Shown here one piece after another: positions 1 to 8,318 of a stretch of 64,000 nucleotides of DNA; position 1 is the stretch's first letter, and each line of letters opens with the position of its first letter. Origin of the DNA: Mordavella massiliensis (GTDB lineage: Bacteria; Bacillota; Clostridia; Lachnospirales; Lachnospiraceae); assembly GCF_016902415.1 (NCBI RefSeq), contig NZ_JACJLV010000006.1, positions 21,244 to 85,243 on the forward strand. Direction: 5' to 3'. The notes beneath the pieces were generated by a model that made no database searches, was not told where the DNA came from, and saw nothing but the letters and a program-made list of their open reading frames with translations. The position numbers and the translations under genes are program-made.

Positions 1-239
1 TCGCCTGCATAATATTCTCCCATCAGGCCTGTCCAGAAATCCTCACCGTCCCCGGATATCCCAAGTAGTTCATAAAACTGTTCCGCTCCGGAATCGACCA
101 GCGTTTTCCCGCATGGATCTGTAATGATCACCGGAAGATCAAAAGCCGCTGATAATTCCCGAACCATATCATCTATCTGATCATTTTTTTCTAAAATCTC
201 AAATACTGTTTTACTATACCGTTCGTATTCTTCCGCCAT
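1..239 (-). CDS. N-terminal fragment of a GAF/PucR-like sensory regulator (runs off window)
   Basis: Only the first 79 codons are visible; the gene continues past the left edge. The start is the ATG at 239, preceded by AGGAAG about eight bases upstream; an in-frame ATG at 263 has no ribosome site. The peptide opens with a charged helical stretch and then reads LPVIITDPCGKTLVDSG, which resembles the small-molecule-sensing N-terminal domains of PucR/CdaR-type or other GAF/PAS transcription regulators. No DNA-binding part is in the window, so the family is an inference from a short stretch. A weak promoter lies just upstream. Confidence 0.5.
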   Translation of the reverse strand, partial: MAEEYERYSKTVFEILEKNDQIDDMVRELSAAFDLPVIITDPCGKTLVDSGAEQFYELLGISGDGEDFWTGLMGEYYAG

Positions 240-293
240 AACCAACTTCCTAACTTCTATCATTTGACTTGTTATCTCGATATCATTTCTTTT

Positions 294-322
294 ATCGTAT
301 CATAAACAAACGGTCTTCCCAA
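294..322 (-). promoter_or_regulatory. Possible promoter of the truncated left-edge gene
   Basis: On the minus strand TTGGGA (317-322) is followed after 17 bases by TACGAT (294-299), about 55 bases before the start at 239. The hexamers match the vegetative consensus only partly, so this is tentative. Confidence 0.3.
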
Positions 323-360
323 ATCATTAATTTTAATGCACTTATAGATTTTTTCTATGC

Positions 361-400
361 AAAAAAAGAGACGCCCCCGCCTGCCGGCGGTTGCGTCCCT
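361..400 (-). terminator. Rho-independent terminator of the zinc-ribbon gene
   Basis: On the minus strand GGGACGC pairs with GCGTCTC (one G-T pair) and CCGCC with GGCGG around GGCA; a run of seven T follows. It lies about 13 bases after the stop codon of the upstream minus-strand gene. Confidence 0.75.
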
Positions 401-412
401 GTACACCTGTAT

Positions 413-838
413 TTAACGGAAGAACAGCATATATACGATCAGTGCCGCAACTACAACGATTGCGATCGCCAGCACGATGATCGGCGCTTTGGACATCTTC
501 TCCTCTTCTTCCAGTTCGTCGAAGAAATCATCATCCAACTCTTCCCGCTGTCTGGTTTTTTTCTTCTTCCCTTTCCGGCCATCCTCTACCGCAAGCATCT
601 CATCGTACGCTTTGCGCATCTCTGTCTCGCGTTTTTTGCGGACATGCTTCGGCGGGATGTTGGCGTATCTCTGCTCCTCTTCCTCTTCTACCTGTTTTTT
701 CTTCTTAGGCGCTGCCTTTGGAGCAGCCTTTTGTGAACTCTGTGGAACTTTAAATTTCTTTTTGCATTCATAGCAAAGATAATAGTTCGGGTCTTTTTTG
801 CTCGGCTGTAATTCCTGGCCACATATTGGACATTTCAT
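413..838 (-). CDS. Small tail-anchored zinc-ribbon protein, function unknown
   Basis: A 141-residue protein. It starts at the ATG at 838 (MKCPICGQEL), where GGAGGG sits about eight bases upstream; an upstream in-frame extension lacks a ribosome site. Residues 1-30 hold two CxxC pairs (CPIC and CYEC), a zinc ribbon. Then comes a basic Lys/Ala/Pro-rich linker, a highly charged Glu/Asp segment, and a C-terminal transmembrane helix of about 22 residues (PIIVLAIAIVVVAALIVYML) with almost nothing after it. The expected topology is cytoplasmic ribbon, membrane-anchored tail. The ribbon could bind nucleic acid or a protein partner. It is monocistronic with its own terminator, and I do not recognise a characterised homologue. 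Confidence 0.75.
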   Translation of the reverse strand: MKCPICGQELQPSKKDPNYYLCYECKKKFKVPQSSQKAAPKAAPKKKKQVEEEEEQRYANIPPKHVRKKRETEMRKAYDEMLAVEDGRKGKKKKTRQREELDDDFFDELEEEEKMSKAPIIVLAIAIVVVAALIVYMLFFR

Positions 839-921
839 CAGAACGTGTCCCTCCTCGTTTCGTAATATATGAAAGATTATACTACATCTGAAGAGAAAAT
901 TCAAAATTTTCTTTTAAATTT

Positions 922-1794
922 TTATTTTGTCTGTTTTCTGGCGTCATGGAAGAACATCACAGCACAGATGACCATAACCACACATACCAGATAAGTCAGG
1001 ATGGTAAGCGGCAGGCTGGTCACGATAAATCCGGCGATCAGTACGCCGATGGAACCGCTGATGATCATCGGGATGGTCGCCGCGCGGTTGTATTTGCCTT
1101 CTTTGATAAAGGTAATACCGCAGGCCGGGCAAAGGTAGGCGCAGGATCCCATCATAACCGGGAATGCCACGTCCGCGCTCATGCCAAGCAGCAGAACTAC
1201 TGCCATACAGGGCGCATACAGGCCGATTCCTGCCGTCATCAGGATACCAAGGACAAAATTGGCCGCCACGCCGGCTACCAGAAGTCCGCCTTCCAGTCCT
1301 CTTGCTGTCCCCAGGATACCGAACGGTCCGATCGCATTGATCTTACACAGGGTAACCACTGCCACCAGAAGCAGTGCCACACCCATTACCACACGGATCT
1401 TCATAATGTCCATCCGGGAAATAATCTTGGCGCCGATAATGGAACCAACGATAGCGGATGCGATCATCAGGACCAGCGTCAGAGAATCCATCTCGATCCT
1501 GGTCATGGTAATGGTCGCCTCTACGCAGATCGGAATACCAAATGCTACGTTCAGGGTTCCGGGAATCAGGTCATCTTTGATGGCCTTATTGAACTTCCAT
1601 GCGGAAGTAGCGATGGCATAACTTCCGATCCCCAGCGTATCAAAGAAGTTCGCCACCATGCTGACGATCACGTTGTACCCCATTTTGCTCTTATCCAGTT
1701 CATTTTTGTGCGCCAGCACATCCTTGACCAGCACCACAAAAAAGACTGCAGCAAAGAGCCACATGATTACCAGTAAAATTGTTGCTGCACTCAT
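922..1794 (-). CDS. TauE/SafE-family membrane permease
   Basis: A 290-residue protein with about eight hydrophobic segments in two halves, typical of the sulfite/organosulfonate exporter TauE/SafE family (also called DUF81). Early loops carry the family-type MVANFFDTLGIGSYA and, in the second half, LLGMSADVAFPVMMGSCAYLCP. Start chosen at ATG 1794 because GGGAGGT lies six bases upstream. Family members move anions across the cytoplasmic membrane (sulfite, sulfoacetate and others); the substrate here cannot be told from sequence and no sulfur genes are adjacent. It is monocistronic, driven by a near-perfect vegetative promoter, which suggests strong basal transcription. Confidence 0.8.
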   Translation of the reverse strand: MSAATILLVIMWLFAAVFFVVLVKDVLAHKNELDKSKMGYNVIVSMVANFFDTLGIGSYAIATSAWKFNKAIKDDLIPGTLNVAFGIPICVEATITMTRIEMDSLTLVLMIASAIVGSIIGAKIISRMDIMKIRVVMGVALLLVAVVTLCKINAIGPFGILGTARGLEGGLLVAGVAANFVLGILMTAGIGLYAPCMAVVLLLGMSADVAFPVMMGSCAYLCPACGITFIKEGKYNRAATIPMIISGSIGVLIAGFIVTSLPLTILTYLVCVVMVICAVMFFHDARKQTK

Positions 1795-1856
1795 AAAAAA
1801 ACCTCCCTTAAAATGAAACAATGACTTTTGACTGACATACAGTTGTCTTATTACAG

Positions 1857-1885
1857 ATTATAACTTTTCGTTAAAATTATGTCAA
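1857..1885 (-). promoter_or_regulatory. Consensus vegetative promoter of the TauE/SafE gene
   Basis: On the minus strand TTGACA (1880-1885), a 17-base spacer, and TATAAT (1857-1862): both hexamers match the sigma-A consensus exactly. The transcript would have a leader of roughly 55 bases before the start at 1794. Confidence 0.8.
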
Positions 1886-1938
1886 GAAGATTTCCTTATG
1901 AGTGCTATTAGAATTTCTTACAATTCGATTTTTATTTC

Positions 1939-3246
1939 TTATTCAAAACTTTTGCCCAGTGTCACTTCCACATCGCTGCTTTCGTATTCGCCGCCGCGTC
2001 CCGGCACAGCCACGGTCAGCGTCACTTTGTCGCCCACGCGGTAATACTGGAGCTGCTCCTGCAGGGCGGACATGCTGTTTACGGAAGTTCCGTTGATGGC
2101 AGTAATGATAGAGCCTTTCTCGATCCCCGCTTTCTGGGCGGCGCCGCCGTCGACTACTTCAGATACATAGACGCCGGTAGGCATGTTATACATTTCCGCA
2201 AGATCCGTGCTTACATCCGCCTGGCTGCGGATCCCGATATACCCCTGCTCTTCTGCAGATACCTTGGTGCGGGTCTCCTGGTTCATCAGCTGATTGATGG
2301 TATCGCTTGCGTCTGAGATGGGGATGGCATACCCCATGCCCTCTACACTGTCTGCCGCTACTTTGGCGGTATTGATCCCGATCACTTCACCGTTGGCGTT
2401 CAGAAGCGCGCCGCCGCTGTTTCCGGGATTGATGGCCGCATCTGTCTGCAGCAGGTTTCCTTCATGGCCCTCCATGGTACGGTCTTTTGCGGAAATGATG
2501 CCTGTAGTCACAGACTGACCGTAACCCAGCGCATTTCCGATGGCGATCGCCGGTTCTCCCACTTTGAGTTTATCGGAATCTCCCATGGTCGCTACCGCGA
2601 TCTGATCCATGGTGCTGTCCTTGATGTCTTTTAAGTTGACTGCCACAACAGCCAGATCCTGTGCCGCGTCCGTGCCTTTTACATTGGCTTCTACGCTTTC
2701 TTCATCAATAAATGTAACCGTCAGCGTATCATTTCCCTCTACCACGTGGTTGTTGGTGGCAATGAGAAGCTCAGAGTCGTTCTGGCCGATGATAATACCA
2801 GAGCCGACGCTCTCGCTTTGCTGCTCCTGAATGCCTCCAAAGAAGTTCTGTACTTCTTCCACGCTCATGTTGGTGATGGAGACGATCGACGGCATGGCTT
2901 TTTCGGAAATATCCGCAATGTCCGAAGAAACTGTGCTTCCGGAAGCTGTGGTCAGTTTTGCGTCACCGGAGGTCTCTGTCTGTTTGAGGGAACCGGAAGA
3001 TTTCTCTCCGGATCCGAAGATCCGGTCGCCTACCACATTTACCGCCTGGAAGGACGCGCCTGCCACCAGGCCGAACACCAGGCCAAGGCAGGCAGCCTTG
3101 ATCCATTTTGGCGTCTTCTTTCCCGGTTTCTTTTGGGGCCCTCCCTGCGGGTCCTGCCCATGGAACTGGCCTGCGCCGTTCTGATTCTGAGATTGATAGT
3201 TTGTATTTTCATTGGGATTGTAATAGTTATACTGGTTATCCATCAT
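1939..3246 (-). CDS. htrA: HtrA/DegP-type membrane-anchored serine protease
   Basis: A 435-residue protein of normal length for Gram-positive HtrA. Residues 1-45 are an Asn/Gln/Gly-rich cytoplasmic tail, about 50-72 a single membrane helix, then a linker and a trypsin-like domain (about 110-310) with the triad His167 (NNHVV), Asp197 (QDLAV) and Ser277 in NPGNSGGA. A PDZ domain follows (about 330-430, with YIGI and GVYVSEV...AGI). It would act outside the membrane as a quality-control protease/chaperone. The start at 3246 has AGGAG seven bases upstream. It stands alone; in many Firmicutes htrA responds to cell-envelope stress, but no operator for that is visible here. Confidence 0.92.
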   Translation of the reverse strand: MMDNQYNYYNPNENTNYQSQNQNGAGQFHGQDPQGGPQKKPGKKTPKWIKAACLGLVFGLVAGASFQAVNVVGDRIFGSGEKSSGSLKQTETSGDAKLTTASGSTVSSDIADISEKAMPSIVSITNMSVEEVQNFFGGIQEQQSESVGSGIIIGQNDSELLIATNNHVVEGNDTLTVTFIDEESVEANVKGTDAAQDLAVVAVNLKDIKDSTMDQIAVATMGDSDKLKVGEPAIAIGNALGYGQSVTTGIISAKDRTMEGHEGNLLQTDAAINPGNSGGALLNANGEVIGINTAKVAADSVEGMGYAIPISDASDTINQLMNQETRTKVSAEEQGYIGIRSQADVSTDLAEMYNMPTGVYVSEVVDGGAAQKAGIEKGSIITAINGTSVNSMSALQEQLQYYRVGDKVTLTVAVPGRGGEYESSDVEVTLGKSFE

Positions 3247-3350
3247 TTATATTCTCCTTTCACTGGCTCATTTTCTTTTTCTGCTTGTAGTCTACTTTGA
3301 AATTGTGTTGAAACTGTGATAAAAGAGTTAGAAAATCATGAATTCCCTGT

Positions 3351-4499
3351 CTAATTCCCAAAAAATCTCCGGATCTCTTCTTCGGTCCCGTGAACCGATC
3401 CCTGTACCATCTCCGCTTTGCCGCCGCCGCGTCCGTGGAATGCTTCATTCAGCCTTTTGCCCGCCGGACGAACGTCTTCCTTATGGCTTCCGCAGACATA
3501 ACGGTAGCCGTCCTCGTCATTTCCCGCAAACACCAGACAAATGTTCGCGCCCCTCTCCAGGAGAAGATTCATCAGCTCCCTTGGGCCGTTTCCGGTCAGC
3601 TTCCCGTCAAAGACCAGCGTGTATTCTCCGTCTACCGGGATCTCGCGGGCCTGATACCGCAGAAGCTTTTGCTGCATGGAGGCCAGACGGTCCTTTTGCT
3701 CTTTTTGTTCTTCTTTTAAGCGGGCTGCGGCTTCTGCCGTCTCCCCTTCTTTTACGCACAAAAGAGCAGAGATTTCTTTTACATTTCTTTCTTTTTCCTC
3801 ATAATCACGCAGAGCCCGGCTCCCCGCCAGCATGGTGATCCGCTCGCCGCCTTTGTAGTGGTCCATCTGCACCAGCTTGATCAGGCCGATCTCTCCGGTT
3901 TTCTTCATATGGGGCGCGCAGCAGGCGCACACATCGTAGCCGGGGATGGTGATGATCTGCACCGGTCCGGTCAGTTCGATCTTACTGCGGTATTCCATAT
4001 GGCTTCTTTCCTCATCAGAGGGAAAAGAAGAGATCACATCCAGGTTCTGGAACACTGCCTGGTTTGCCTTCCATTCGATCTCTTTTAACTGCTCTTTTGT
4101 AATGGGGCCGTTAAAATCCATGGTGCAGTAGTCTTCTCCCAGATGAAAGCCTACGTTGTCGTATCCGAACATCTGGTGGACCAGACCGGACACGATATGC
4201 TCTCCCGTATGCTGCTGCATCCGCTCAAAGCGCACCTCCCACAGGATCCGCCCTTCCACTTCTTTTCCTTCCGGAATCGGTTCTTTCGTGTAATGCCAGA
4301 TCACTCCGTCCCTTTCATGGACGTCGGTGACTTCCACCTCATCCAGATATCCCGGATCCGCATACTGGCCGCCGCCTTCCGGGAAGAATACGGTCCGGTC
4401 CAGCGCGATCTGGTAGCCGTCTTTTCTCTGCTCACAGGAAAGCACCTTTGCATGAAAGGTGCTTCTGTGGCTGTCCTGATAATATAATTTTTCTGTCAT
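3351..4499 (-). CDS. AlaX-type alanyl-tRNA editing protein with DHHA1 domain
   Basis: A 382-residue stand-alone homologue of the AlaRS editing region, of the long AlaX type. The N-terminal domain has the FFPEGGGQ motif (about 38-45). The zinc-binding HTGEH (97-101) and CACCAPH (191-197) define the tRNA-Thr/Ala SAD editing centre that hydrolyses Ser/Gly mischarged on tRNA-Ala. A helical linker and a C-terminal DHHA1 domain with GGGKAEM follow. ATG 4499 is chosen because GTAGGAAG precedes it; the longer reading frame has no ribosome site. The gene begins five bases after the argS stop, so the two are almost certainly co-transcribed, pairing tRNA charging with tRNA proofreading. Confidence 0.88.
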   Translation of the reverse strand: MTEKLYYQDSHRSTFHAKVLSCEQRKDGYQIALDRTVFFPEGGGQYADPGYLDEVEVTDVHERDGVIWHYTKEPIPEGKEVEGRILWEVRFERMQQHTGEHIVSGLVHQMFGYDNVGFHLGEDYCTMDFNGPITKEQLKEIEWKANQAVFQNLDVISSFPSDEERSHMEYRSKIELTGPVQIITIPGYDVCACCAPHMKKTGEIGLIKLVQMDHYKGGERITMLAGSRALRDYEEKERNVKEISALLCVKEGETAEAAARLKEEQKEQKDRLASMQQKLLRYQAREIPVDGEYTLVFDGKLTGNGPRELMNLLLERGANICLVFAGNDEDGYRYVCGSHKEDVRPAGKRLNEAFHGRGGGKAEMVQGSVHGTEEEIRRFFGN

Positions 4500-4503
4500 C
4501 TTC

Positions 4504-6270
4504 CTACATCCTCTCCGGCGCTTCAAAGGCCAGTACGTCAATACATGCCTCCAGCACCTCTTTGACCAGCTTCAGAAGGCCCAGATAACTCTGCTTCTTC
4601 TCTTCCTGCTCTTCTGTCAGGATCTTCGTCTCATGATAGAACCGGTTAAATGCATTAGCCAGATCATAAATATAAGCGCAGATCTTATGGGGCGCAAGCT
4701 CTTCGCTGGCTGCTTCCAGAACCTCGTTATATTTCACGGTCTCCAGCATCAGCGCCTTCTCACAGTCACTGTCTGCCGGCAGGATCGTAAGGCTGTCAAG
4801 CGCATTTCCCTCTTCCCGATACTTGTTCAGGATCGACTTGATCCGTACGATCGTATACAGAATGTAGGGGCCTGTATTTCCCTCAAAGGAGGTAAACCGG
4901 TCCACATCAAAAATATAGTCTTTCGCCGCCTGGTTGGAAAGATCGCCGTATTTGATGGCAGCCAGTCCTACCGTCTCGGCAGTCTTTCTGGCGTCCTCTT
5001 CCTCCACTGTGCGGTTGTCCATGATTTTTTTCATCATCTCGCCGTTGATCTCTGCGATCAGGTTTTCCAGGCGCATCACGCCGCCTTCCCTGGTCTTAAA
5101 GGGCTTTCCGTCTTTTCCGTTCATGGTGCCAAATCCCAGGAAGACAAGCTCCGTCTCCTTCGGCACGATGCCGGTCTTCTTCGCTGCGCGGAACACCTGC
5201 AGGAAATGCAGATCCTGCCGCTTATCTGCCAGATAGATTACCTGATCCGGGTGATAGTCTTCTTCTCTTTGCACCAGTGTGGCCAGATCCGTGGTGCCGT
5301 AAAGGGACGCGCCGTCGGACTTCTGGATCATGCAGGGCGGAACCTCCTTGGTGTCGGATTCTTCCTGCACATCGATCACCAGAGCGCCCTGGTCTTCGTG
5401 AGCGTAGCCTTCGGCTTTCAGCCGTTCGATCATATCCGGGATATAAGCCTGGGCGTCTGATTCTCCTTTCCACAGATCAAATTCCACGTGAAGTTTTTCA
5501 TAATTCTTTTTCAGATCTGAGACAGAAACCGCCATGATATGGTTCCAGACCGCCCGGTATCCCCGGTGCCCGTTCTGCAGAAGATAGGTGGCATGCAGGG
5601 CCTCCTCCCGGTACGCCTCGTCTTCTTTGGCCTTCTGGCTGGCAGTGGGGTAGATCTCTTCCAGTTCTCCGATGGTAAATGGCGCTTCTTCCGGATATTC
5701 TCCCTGGAAATCCTCCTGGAAATACGGAAGCTGCGGCTGACGTTTCTTCAGCTCTGTAATGATCAGTCCCATCTGATAGCCCCAGTCTCCCAGGTGGATA
5801 TCCCCCAGAACCTTATGGCCCATTTTTCTTGCGATCCTTTTGATACTCTCCCCGATAATGGCAGAGCGGAGATGCCCTACATGGAGCGGCTTTGCCACAT
5901 TGGGTCCGCCGTAATCCACCAGGATCATCTTCGGATTTTCCACCGGATCAAGCCCCAGAGCGGGATCCTCTCCCATCTTATTTAAATAGTCTGCAATATA
6001 TTCTTTGTTCAGTTTCAGATTGATAAAGCCCGGCTTTACCACAGACACCTCTTCAAAACAGGGACGGTCTTTGATCCGGCCGGCCACGTCTTCTGCAATC
6101 ATAAAGGGCGCCTTTTTGTAGGTCTTTGCTCCCGCCATCGCGCCATTGCACTGGTATTCACAAAGATCCGGACGGTTGGACAATGTAACCTTTCCATAAG
6201 AAGGATCATACCCTGCCCCGGCAAATCCGTCCGCCAGTTCCTTACTGATCATATCTATTATCTTCTTCAT
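4504..6270 (-). CDS. argS: Arginyl-tRNA synthetase
   Basis: A 588-residue class I aminoacyl-tRNA synthetase that charges tRNA-Arg. It has the Arg_tRNA_synt_N domain (about 1-95), the HIGH signature as HVGH (130-133) in KPLHVGHLRSA, a KMSKS-equivalent region around KPFKTREGGVMRL, and a DALR anticodon-binding domain ending in FNRFYHETKIL...LLKLVKEVLE. Length is normal. The ribosome site GGAAGG lies eight bases before ATG 6270. It heads an operon with the AlaX-type editing protein. No T-box leader fits in the short upstream region, so amino-acid-starvation control by T-box is not indicated. Confidence 0.96.
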   Translation of the reverse strand: MKKIIDMISKELADGFAGAGYDPSYGKVTLSNRPDLCEYQCNGAMAGAKTYKKAPFMIAEDVAGRIKDRPCFEEVSVVKPGFINLKLNKEYIADYLNKMGEDPALGLDPVENPKMILVDYGGPNVAKPLHVGHLRSAIIGESIKRIARKMGHKVLGDIHLGDWGYQMGLIITELKKRQPQLPYFQEDFQGEYPEEAPFTIGELEEIYPTASQKAKEDEAYREEALHATYLLQNGHRGYRAVWNHIMAVSVSDLKKNYEKLHVEFDLWKGESDAQAYIPDMIERLKAEGYAHEDQGALVIDVQEESDTKEVPPCMIQKSDGASLYGTTDLATLVQREEDYHPDQVIYLADKRQDLHFLQVFRAAKKTGIVPKETELVFLGFGTMNGKDGKPFKTREGGVMRLENLIAEINGEMMKKIMDNRTVEEEDARKTAETVGLAAIKYGDLSNQAAKDYIFDVDRFTSFEGNTGPYILYTIVRIKSILNKYREEGNALDSLTILPADSDCEKALMLETVKYNEVLEAASEELAPHKICAYIYDLANAFNRFYHETKILTEEQEEKKQSYLGLLKLVKEVLEACIDVLAFEAPERM

Positions 6271-6308
6271 CTGATACCTTCCTTCCCAAACTTACACTTA
6301 CTTTACAT

Positions 6309-6337
6309 ATTCTATCACAAGCCCCAGCCTGCAACAA
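6309..6337 (-). promoter_or_regulatory. Likely argS promoter
   Basis: Minus strand TTGTTG (6332-6337), 17-base spacer, TAGAAT (6309-6314), about 38 bases before the argS start. The -10 box is good, the -35 box weak. Confidence 0.4.
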
Positions 6338-6370
6338 CCTAAACTTTACAGGCAAAATGCAGAACTTTGC

Positions 6371-6416
6371 TTGCAAAATCCCTGTGAATATGATAGTATT
6401 TTAGTAACAATTACTA
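6371..6416 (+). promoter_or_regulatory. Promoter with downstream dyad ahead of the flavin reductase-rubredoxin gene
   Basis: TTGCAA (6371-6376), 17 bases, TAGTAT (6394-6399) form a vegetative promoter about 50 bases before the start at 6448. Just past the -10 box is a perfect 6-bp dyad, TAGTAA-CAA-TTACTA (6402-6416), where a repressor could block the initiating polymerase. The identity of the regulator is unknown; it is not a good Fur, PerR or Rex match. Confidence 0.5.
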
Positions 6417-6447
6417 TTATTATCTTATCAGAACCAGGAGGTGCAGT

Positions 6448-7089
6448 ATGAATAAAAAAGTATTCCGCAATCTGTCCTACGGCGTCTATGTGGTGTCTAC
6501 GCTGGACGGGACCAGACCTACCGGCTGTACGGCCAACAGCGTCATGCAGATCACATCCGAGCCGGCTTCCATTGCCATCAGCATCAACCATGACAACTAC
6601 ACCAATGGCTGTATCGCCAGAACCGGAACATTCGCAGTATCCATTCTGTCCGAAGATTCCGACCCGGGCCTGATCGGCACCTTTGGATTCCAGTCCGGAA
6701 AAGACGTGGACAAATTCGACGGCACGGCCCACACCATCCGGGACGGCATGCCTGTCCTAGACGACTGCTGCGGCTATATCGTCTGCCGCGTCATCGACAA
6801 AATGGAAACATCCACTCACACCGTATTTTTAGGCGAAGTCACAGACGGCGACGTATTAGAGACCGCTCCCGCCATGACCTACGCCTACTATCACAACGTG
6901 ATCAAAGGCAAGAGCCCCAAAAACGCGCCCACCTATCTTCCGGAAGAAGAAGCGGCCGAGCCTTCGGCCCGCTGGGTGTGCAGCGTCTGCGGATACGTGT
7001 ATGACGGCGAGGTTCCCTTCGAAGAACTGCCGGAGGACTATACCTGCCCGGTATGCCGGCAGCCAAAATCCAAATTCGTCCGGAAATAA
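6448..7089 (+). CDS. Flavin reductase-rubredoxin fusion (high-molecular-weight rubredoxin type)
   Basis: A 213-residue two-domain redox protein. Residues 1-155 are a flavin reductase-like FMN-binding domain (YGVYVVST and TGCTANS near the N-terminus). Residues 175-213 are a rubredoxin with the iron ligands C178, C181, C200 and C203 (CSVCG and CPVCR) and the expected aromatic residues. Proteins of this build in clostridia and acetogens accept electrons through FMN and pass them via Fe(SCys)4 to oxygen/ROS-reducing flavodiiron proteins or related enzymes; that role here is an inference. GGAGG is eight bases before ATG 6448. It is monocistronic and its stop codon runs into a 77-bp palindrome. Confidence 0.88.
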   Translation: MNKKVFRNLSYGVYVVSTLDGTRPTGCTANSVMQITSEPASIAISINHDNYTNGCIARTGTFAVSILSEDSDPGLIGTFGFQSGKDVDKFDGTAHTIRDGMPVLDDCCGYIVCRVIDKMETSTHTVFLGEVTDGDVLETAPAMTYAYYHNVIKGKSPKNAPTYLPEEEAAEPSARWVCSVCGYVYDGEVPFEELPEDYTCPVCRQPKSKFVRK

Positions 7090-7164
7090 ATGTGAACAAA
7101 ATGTGAAGGGGGACGTAGACCTTTTGCAAAGGTCTACGTCCCCCTTCACATTTTGTTCACATTT
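7088..7164. repeat. Family A palindrome, copy 1: perfect 37-bp inverted repeat
   Basis: Arms 7088-7124 and 7128-7164 are perfect reverse complements around a 3-base loop (TGC). From the outside in, each arm has two TGTGAA repeats spaced by ACAAAA, then GGGGGACGTAGACCTTT. The left arm begins inside the TAA stop of the flavin reductase-rubredoxin gene. The right arm ends three bases before the -35 box of the GntR operon. It would form an extremely stable RNA hairpin and probably terminates transcription, but its sequence recurs at 26.6 and 32.7 kb, so it is a dispersed element and not a unique terminator. Confidence 0.9.
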
Positions 7165-7167
7165 CTC

Positions 7168-7214
7168 TTGACAATCCGCGGCCAATGCATTATTGTACTA
7201 ATTAGATAATACAA
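7168..7214 (+). promoter_or_regulatory. Promoter and YtrA-type operator of the GntR-ABC operon
   Basis: TTGACA (7168-7173), 17 bases, TATTGT (7191-7196). Overlapping the -10 box is a dyad TTGTACTA (7193-7200), six bases, TAATACAA (7207-7214), matching in 7 of 8 positions. GntR proteins of the YtrA subfamily bind dyads of this kind over their own promoter, so autorepression of the operon is the natural reading. Confidence 0.65.
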
Positions 7215-7234
7215 TTAGAAGCGAGGTGAAGTCT

Positions 7235-7603
7235 ATGCCATGGGAACTGGACAATGACCGGCCGATCTATCTGCAGCTGATGGAACGGATCCAGCAGGAT
7301 ATCGTTTCCGGCGTTTACCATGCAGGGGATAAGCTCCCGTCTGTGCGGGACCTGGCCATTGATGCCGCCGTCAATCCCAATACGATGCAAAAAGCATTGT
7401 CCGAACTGGAGCGGAGCGGACTTTTGCACTCCCGGCGGACCAGCGGGCGATTTATTACGGAGGATGAAACGATGTTACAGGAATTAAGAGACCGGCTTGC
7501 CGACCGGCACATTCACGACTTTATGGAAAAAATGAAACAGCTAGGCTTCCGCGAGGATGAGACTCTCAAGAAAATCCAGGACGCCATAAAGGAGGAACAG
7601 TAA
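7235..7603 (+). CDS. GntR-family (YtrA subfamily) transcriptional repressor
   Basis: A 122-residue protein: an N-terminal winged helix (about 8-75; DNDRPIYLQLMERIQQDI, then LPSVRDLA and VNPNTMQKALSELE) and a short C-terminal helical tail of about 45 residues, the size that defines the YtrA subfamily, with no large ligand domain. The start is taken as ATG 7235 with GAGGTG six bases upstream; a GTG at 7226 is in frame but lies inside that ribosome site. It is the first gene of an operon with an ABC ATPase and permease, the standard YtrA context, where the repressor usually responds to cell-wall-active agents. The operator over the promoter supports self-control. Confidence 0.88.
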   Translation: MPWELDNDRPIYLQLMERIQQDIVSGVYHAGDKLPSVRDLAIDAAVNPNTMQKALSELERSGLLHSRRTSGRFITEDETMLQELRDRLADRHIHDFMEKMKQLGFREDETLKKIQDAIKEEQ

Positions 7604-7604
7604 T

Positions 7605-8318
7605 ATGAGCGGGGAAATGAATCCGATTCTGGAATGCCGGAATCTTTCTAAAAAATACAATCATCAGACGTATGCCCTGAACGACCTCTCCCTCTCTCTG
7701 GGAAGGGGACAGATCGTCGGACTTCTTGGTCCGAACGGAAGCGGAAAAACTACCCTGATCAAGCTGATCAACGGGCTTTTGATCCCTTCCGGCGGTTCTG
7801 TGCTGATCGACGGCATGGCGCCGGGCGTGGATACGAAGAAACTGATCTCCTATCTGCCGGAGCGCAGCTACCTGGACGATTCCATGAAAGTAAAGGATAT
7901 CATCCATTATTTTACGGATTTTTATGAAAATTTCCACGCAGATAAAGCGTATGAAATGCTGGCAGACCTGGAGATTTCTCCGGAAGCAAGGATGCGCACG
8001 CTGTCCAAGGGAACCAAGGAAAAGGTACAGCTCATCCTGGTCATGAGCCGGGAGGCAAAACTCTATATCCTGGACGAACCCATCGGAGGCGTGGATCCGG
8101 CAGCCAGAGATTATATCCTTCATACGATTCTGAGCAACTACAGCGAAGACGCGACCATTCTTTTGTCCACGCATCTGATCCATGATATCGAAAATGTCCT
8201 GGACCACGTGCTTTTTCTGCAGAACGGACGTCTGGTCCTGAACGCTTCTGTAGACGACATTCGGATGGAACAGCAAAAATCCGTTGACATTTTATTCCGG
8301 GAGGTGTTCCGATGCTAG
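7605..8318 (+). CDS. ABC transporter ATP-binding protein
   Basis: A 237-residue ATPase subunit. Walker A is GPNGSGKT (42-49), Walker B LYILDE (153-158), and the switch histidine H190 lies in LLSTHLIHD. The signature motif is LSKGTKEK (133-140) in place of LSGGQ, a substitution common in YtrB-like exporters. It would power the permease encoded next, with which it overlaps by seven bases; the start follows the GntR stop by one base, with GGAGG upstream. The set belongs to the bacitracin/antimicrobial-peptide-responsive YtrA-type operons of Firmicutes; substrate unknown. Confidence 0.9.
   Translation: MSGEMNPILECRNLSKKYNHQTYALNDLSLSLGRGQIVGLLGPNGSGKTTLIKLINGLLIPSGGSVLIDGMAPGVDTKKLISYLPERSYLDDSMKVKDIIHYFTDFYENFHADKAYEMLADLEISPEARMRTLSKGTKEKVQLILVMSREAKLYILDEPIGGVDPAARDYILHTILSNYSEDATILLSTHLIHDIENVLDHVLFLQNGRLVLNASVDDIRMEQQKSVDILFREVFRC

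Noticed and set aside
946..1776. Long plus-strand open frame opposite the TauE/SafE gene
   Set aside because: Composition (His/Gln/Asp-rich) and lack of a ribosome site show it is the antisense shadow of the permease gene.
6271..6447. T-box leader for argS
   Set aside because: The argS leader is under 45 bases after its promoter, with no specifier stem or antiterminator.
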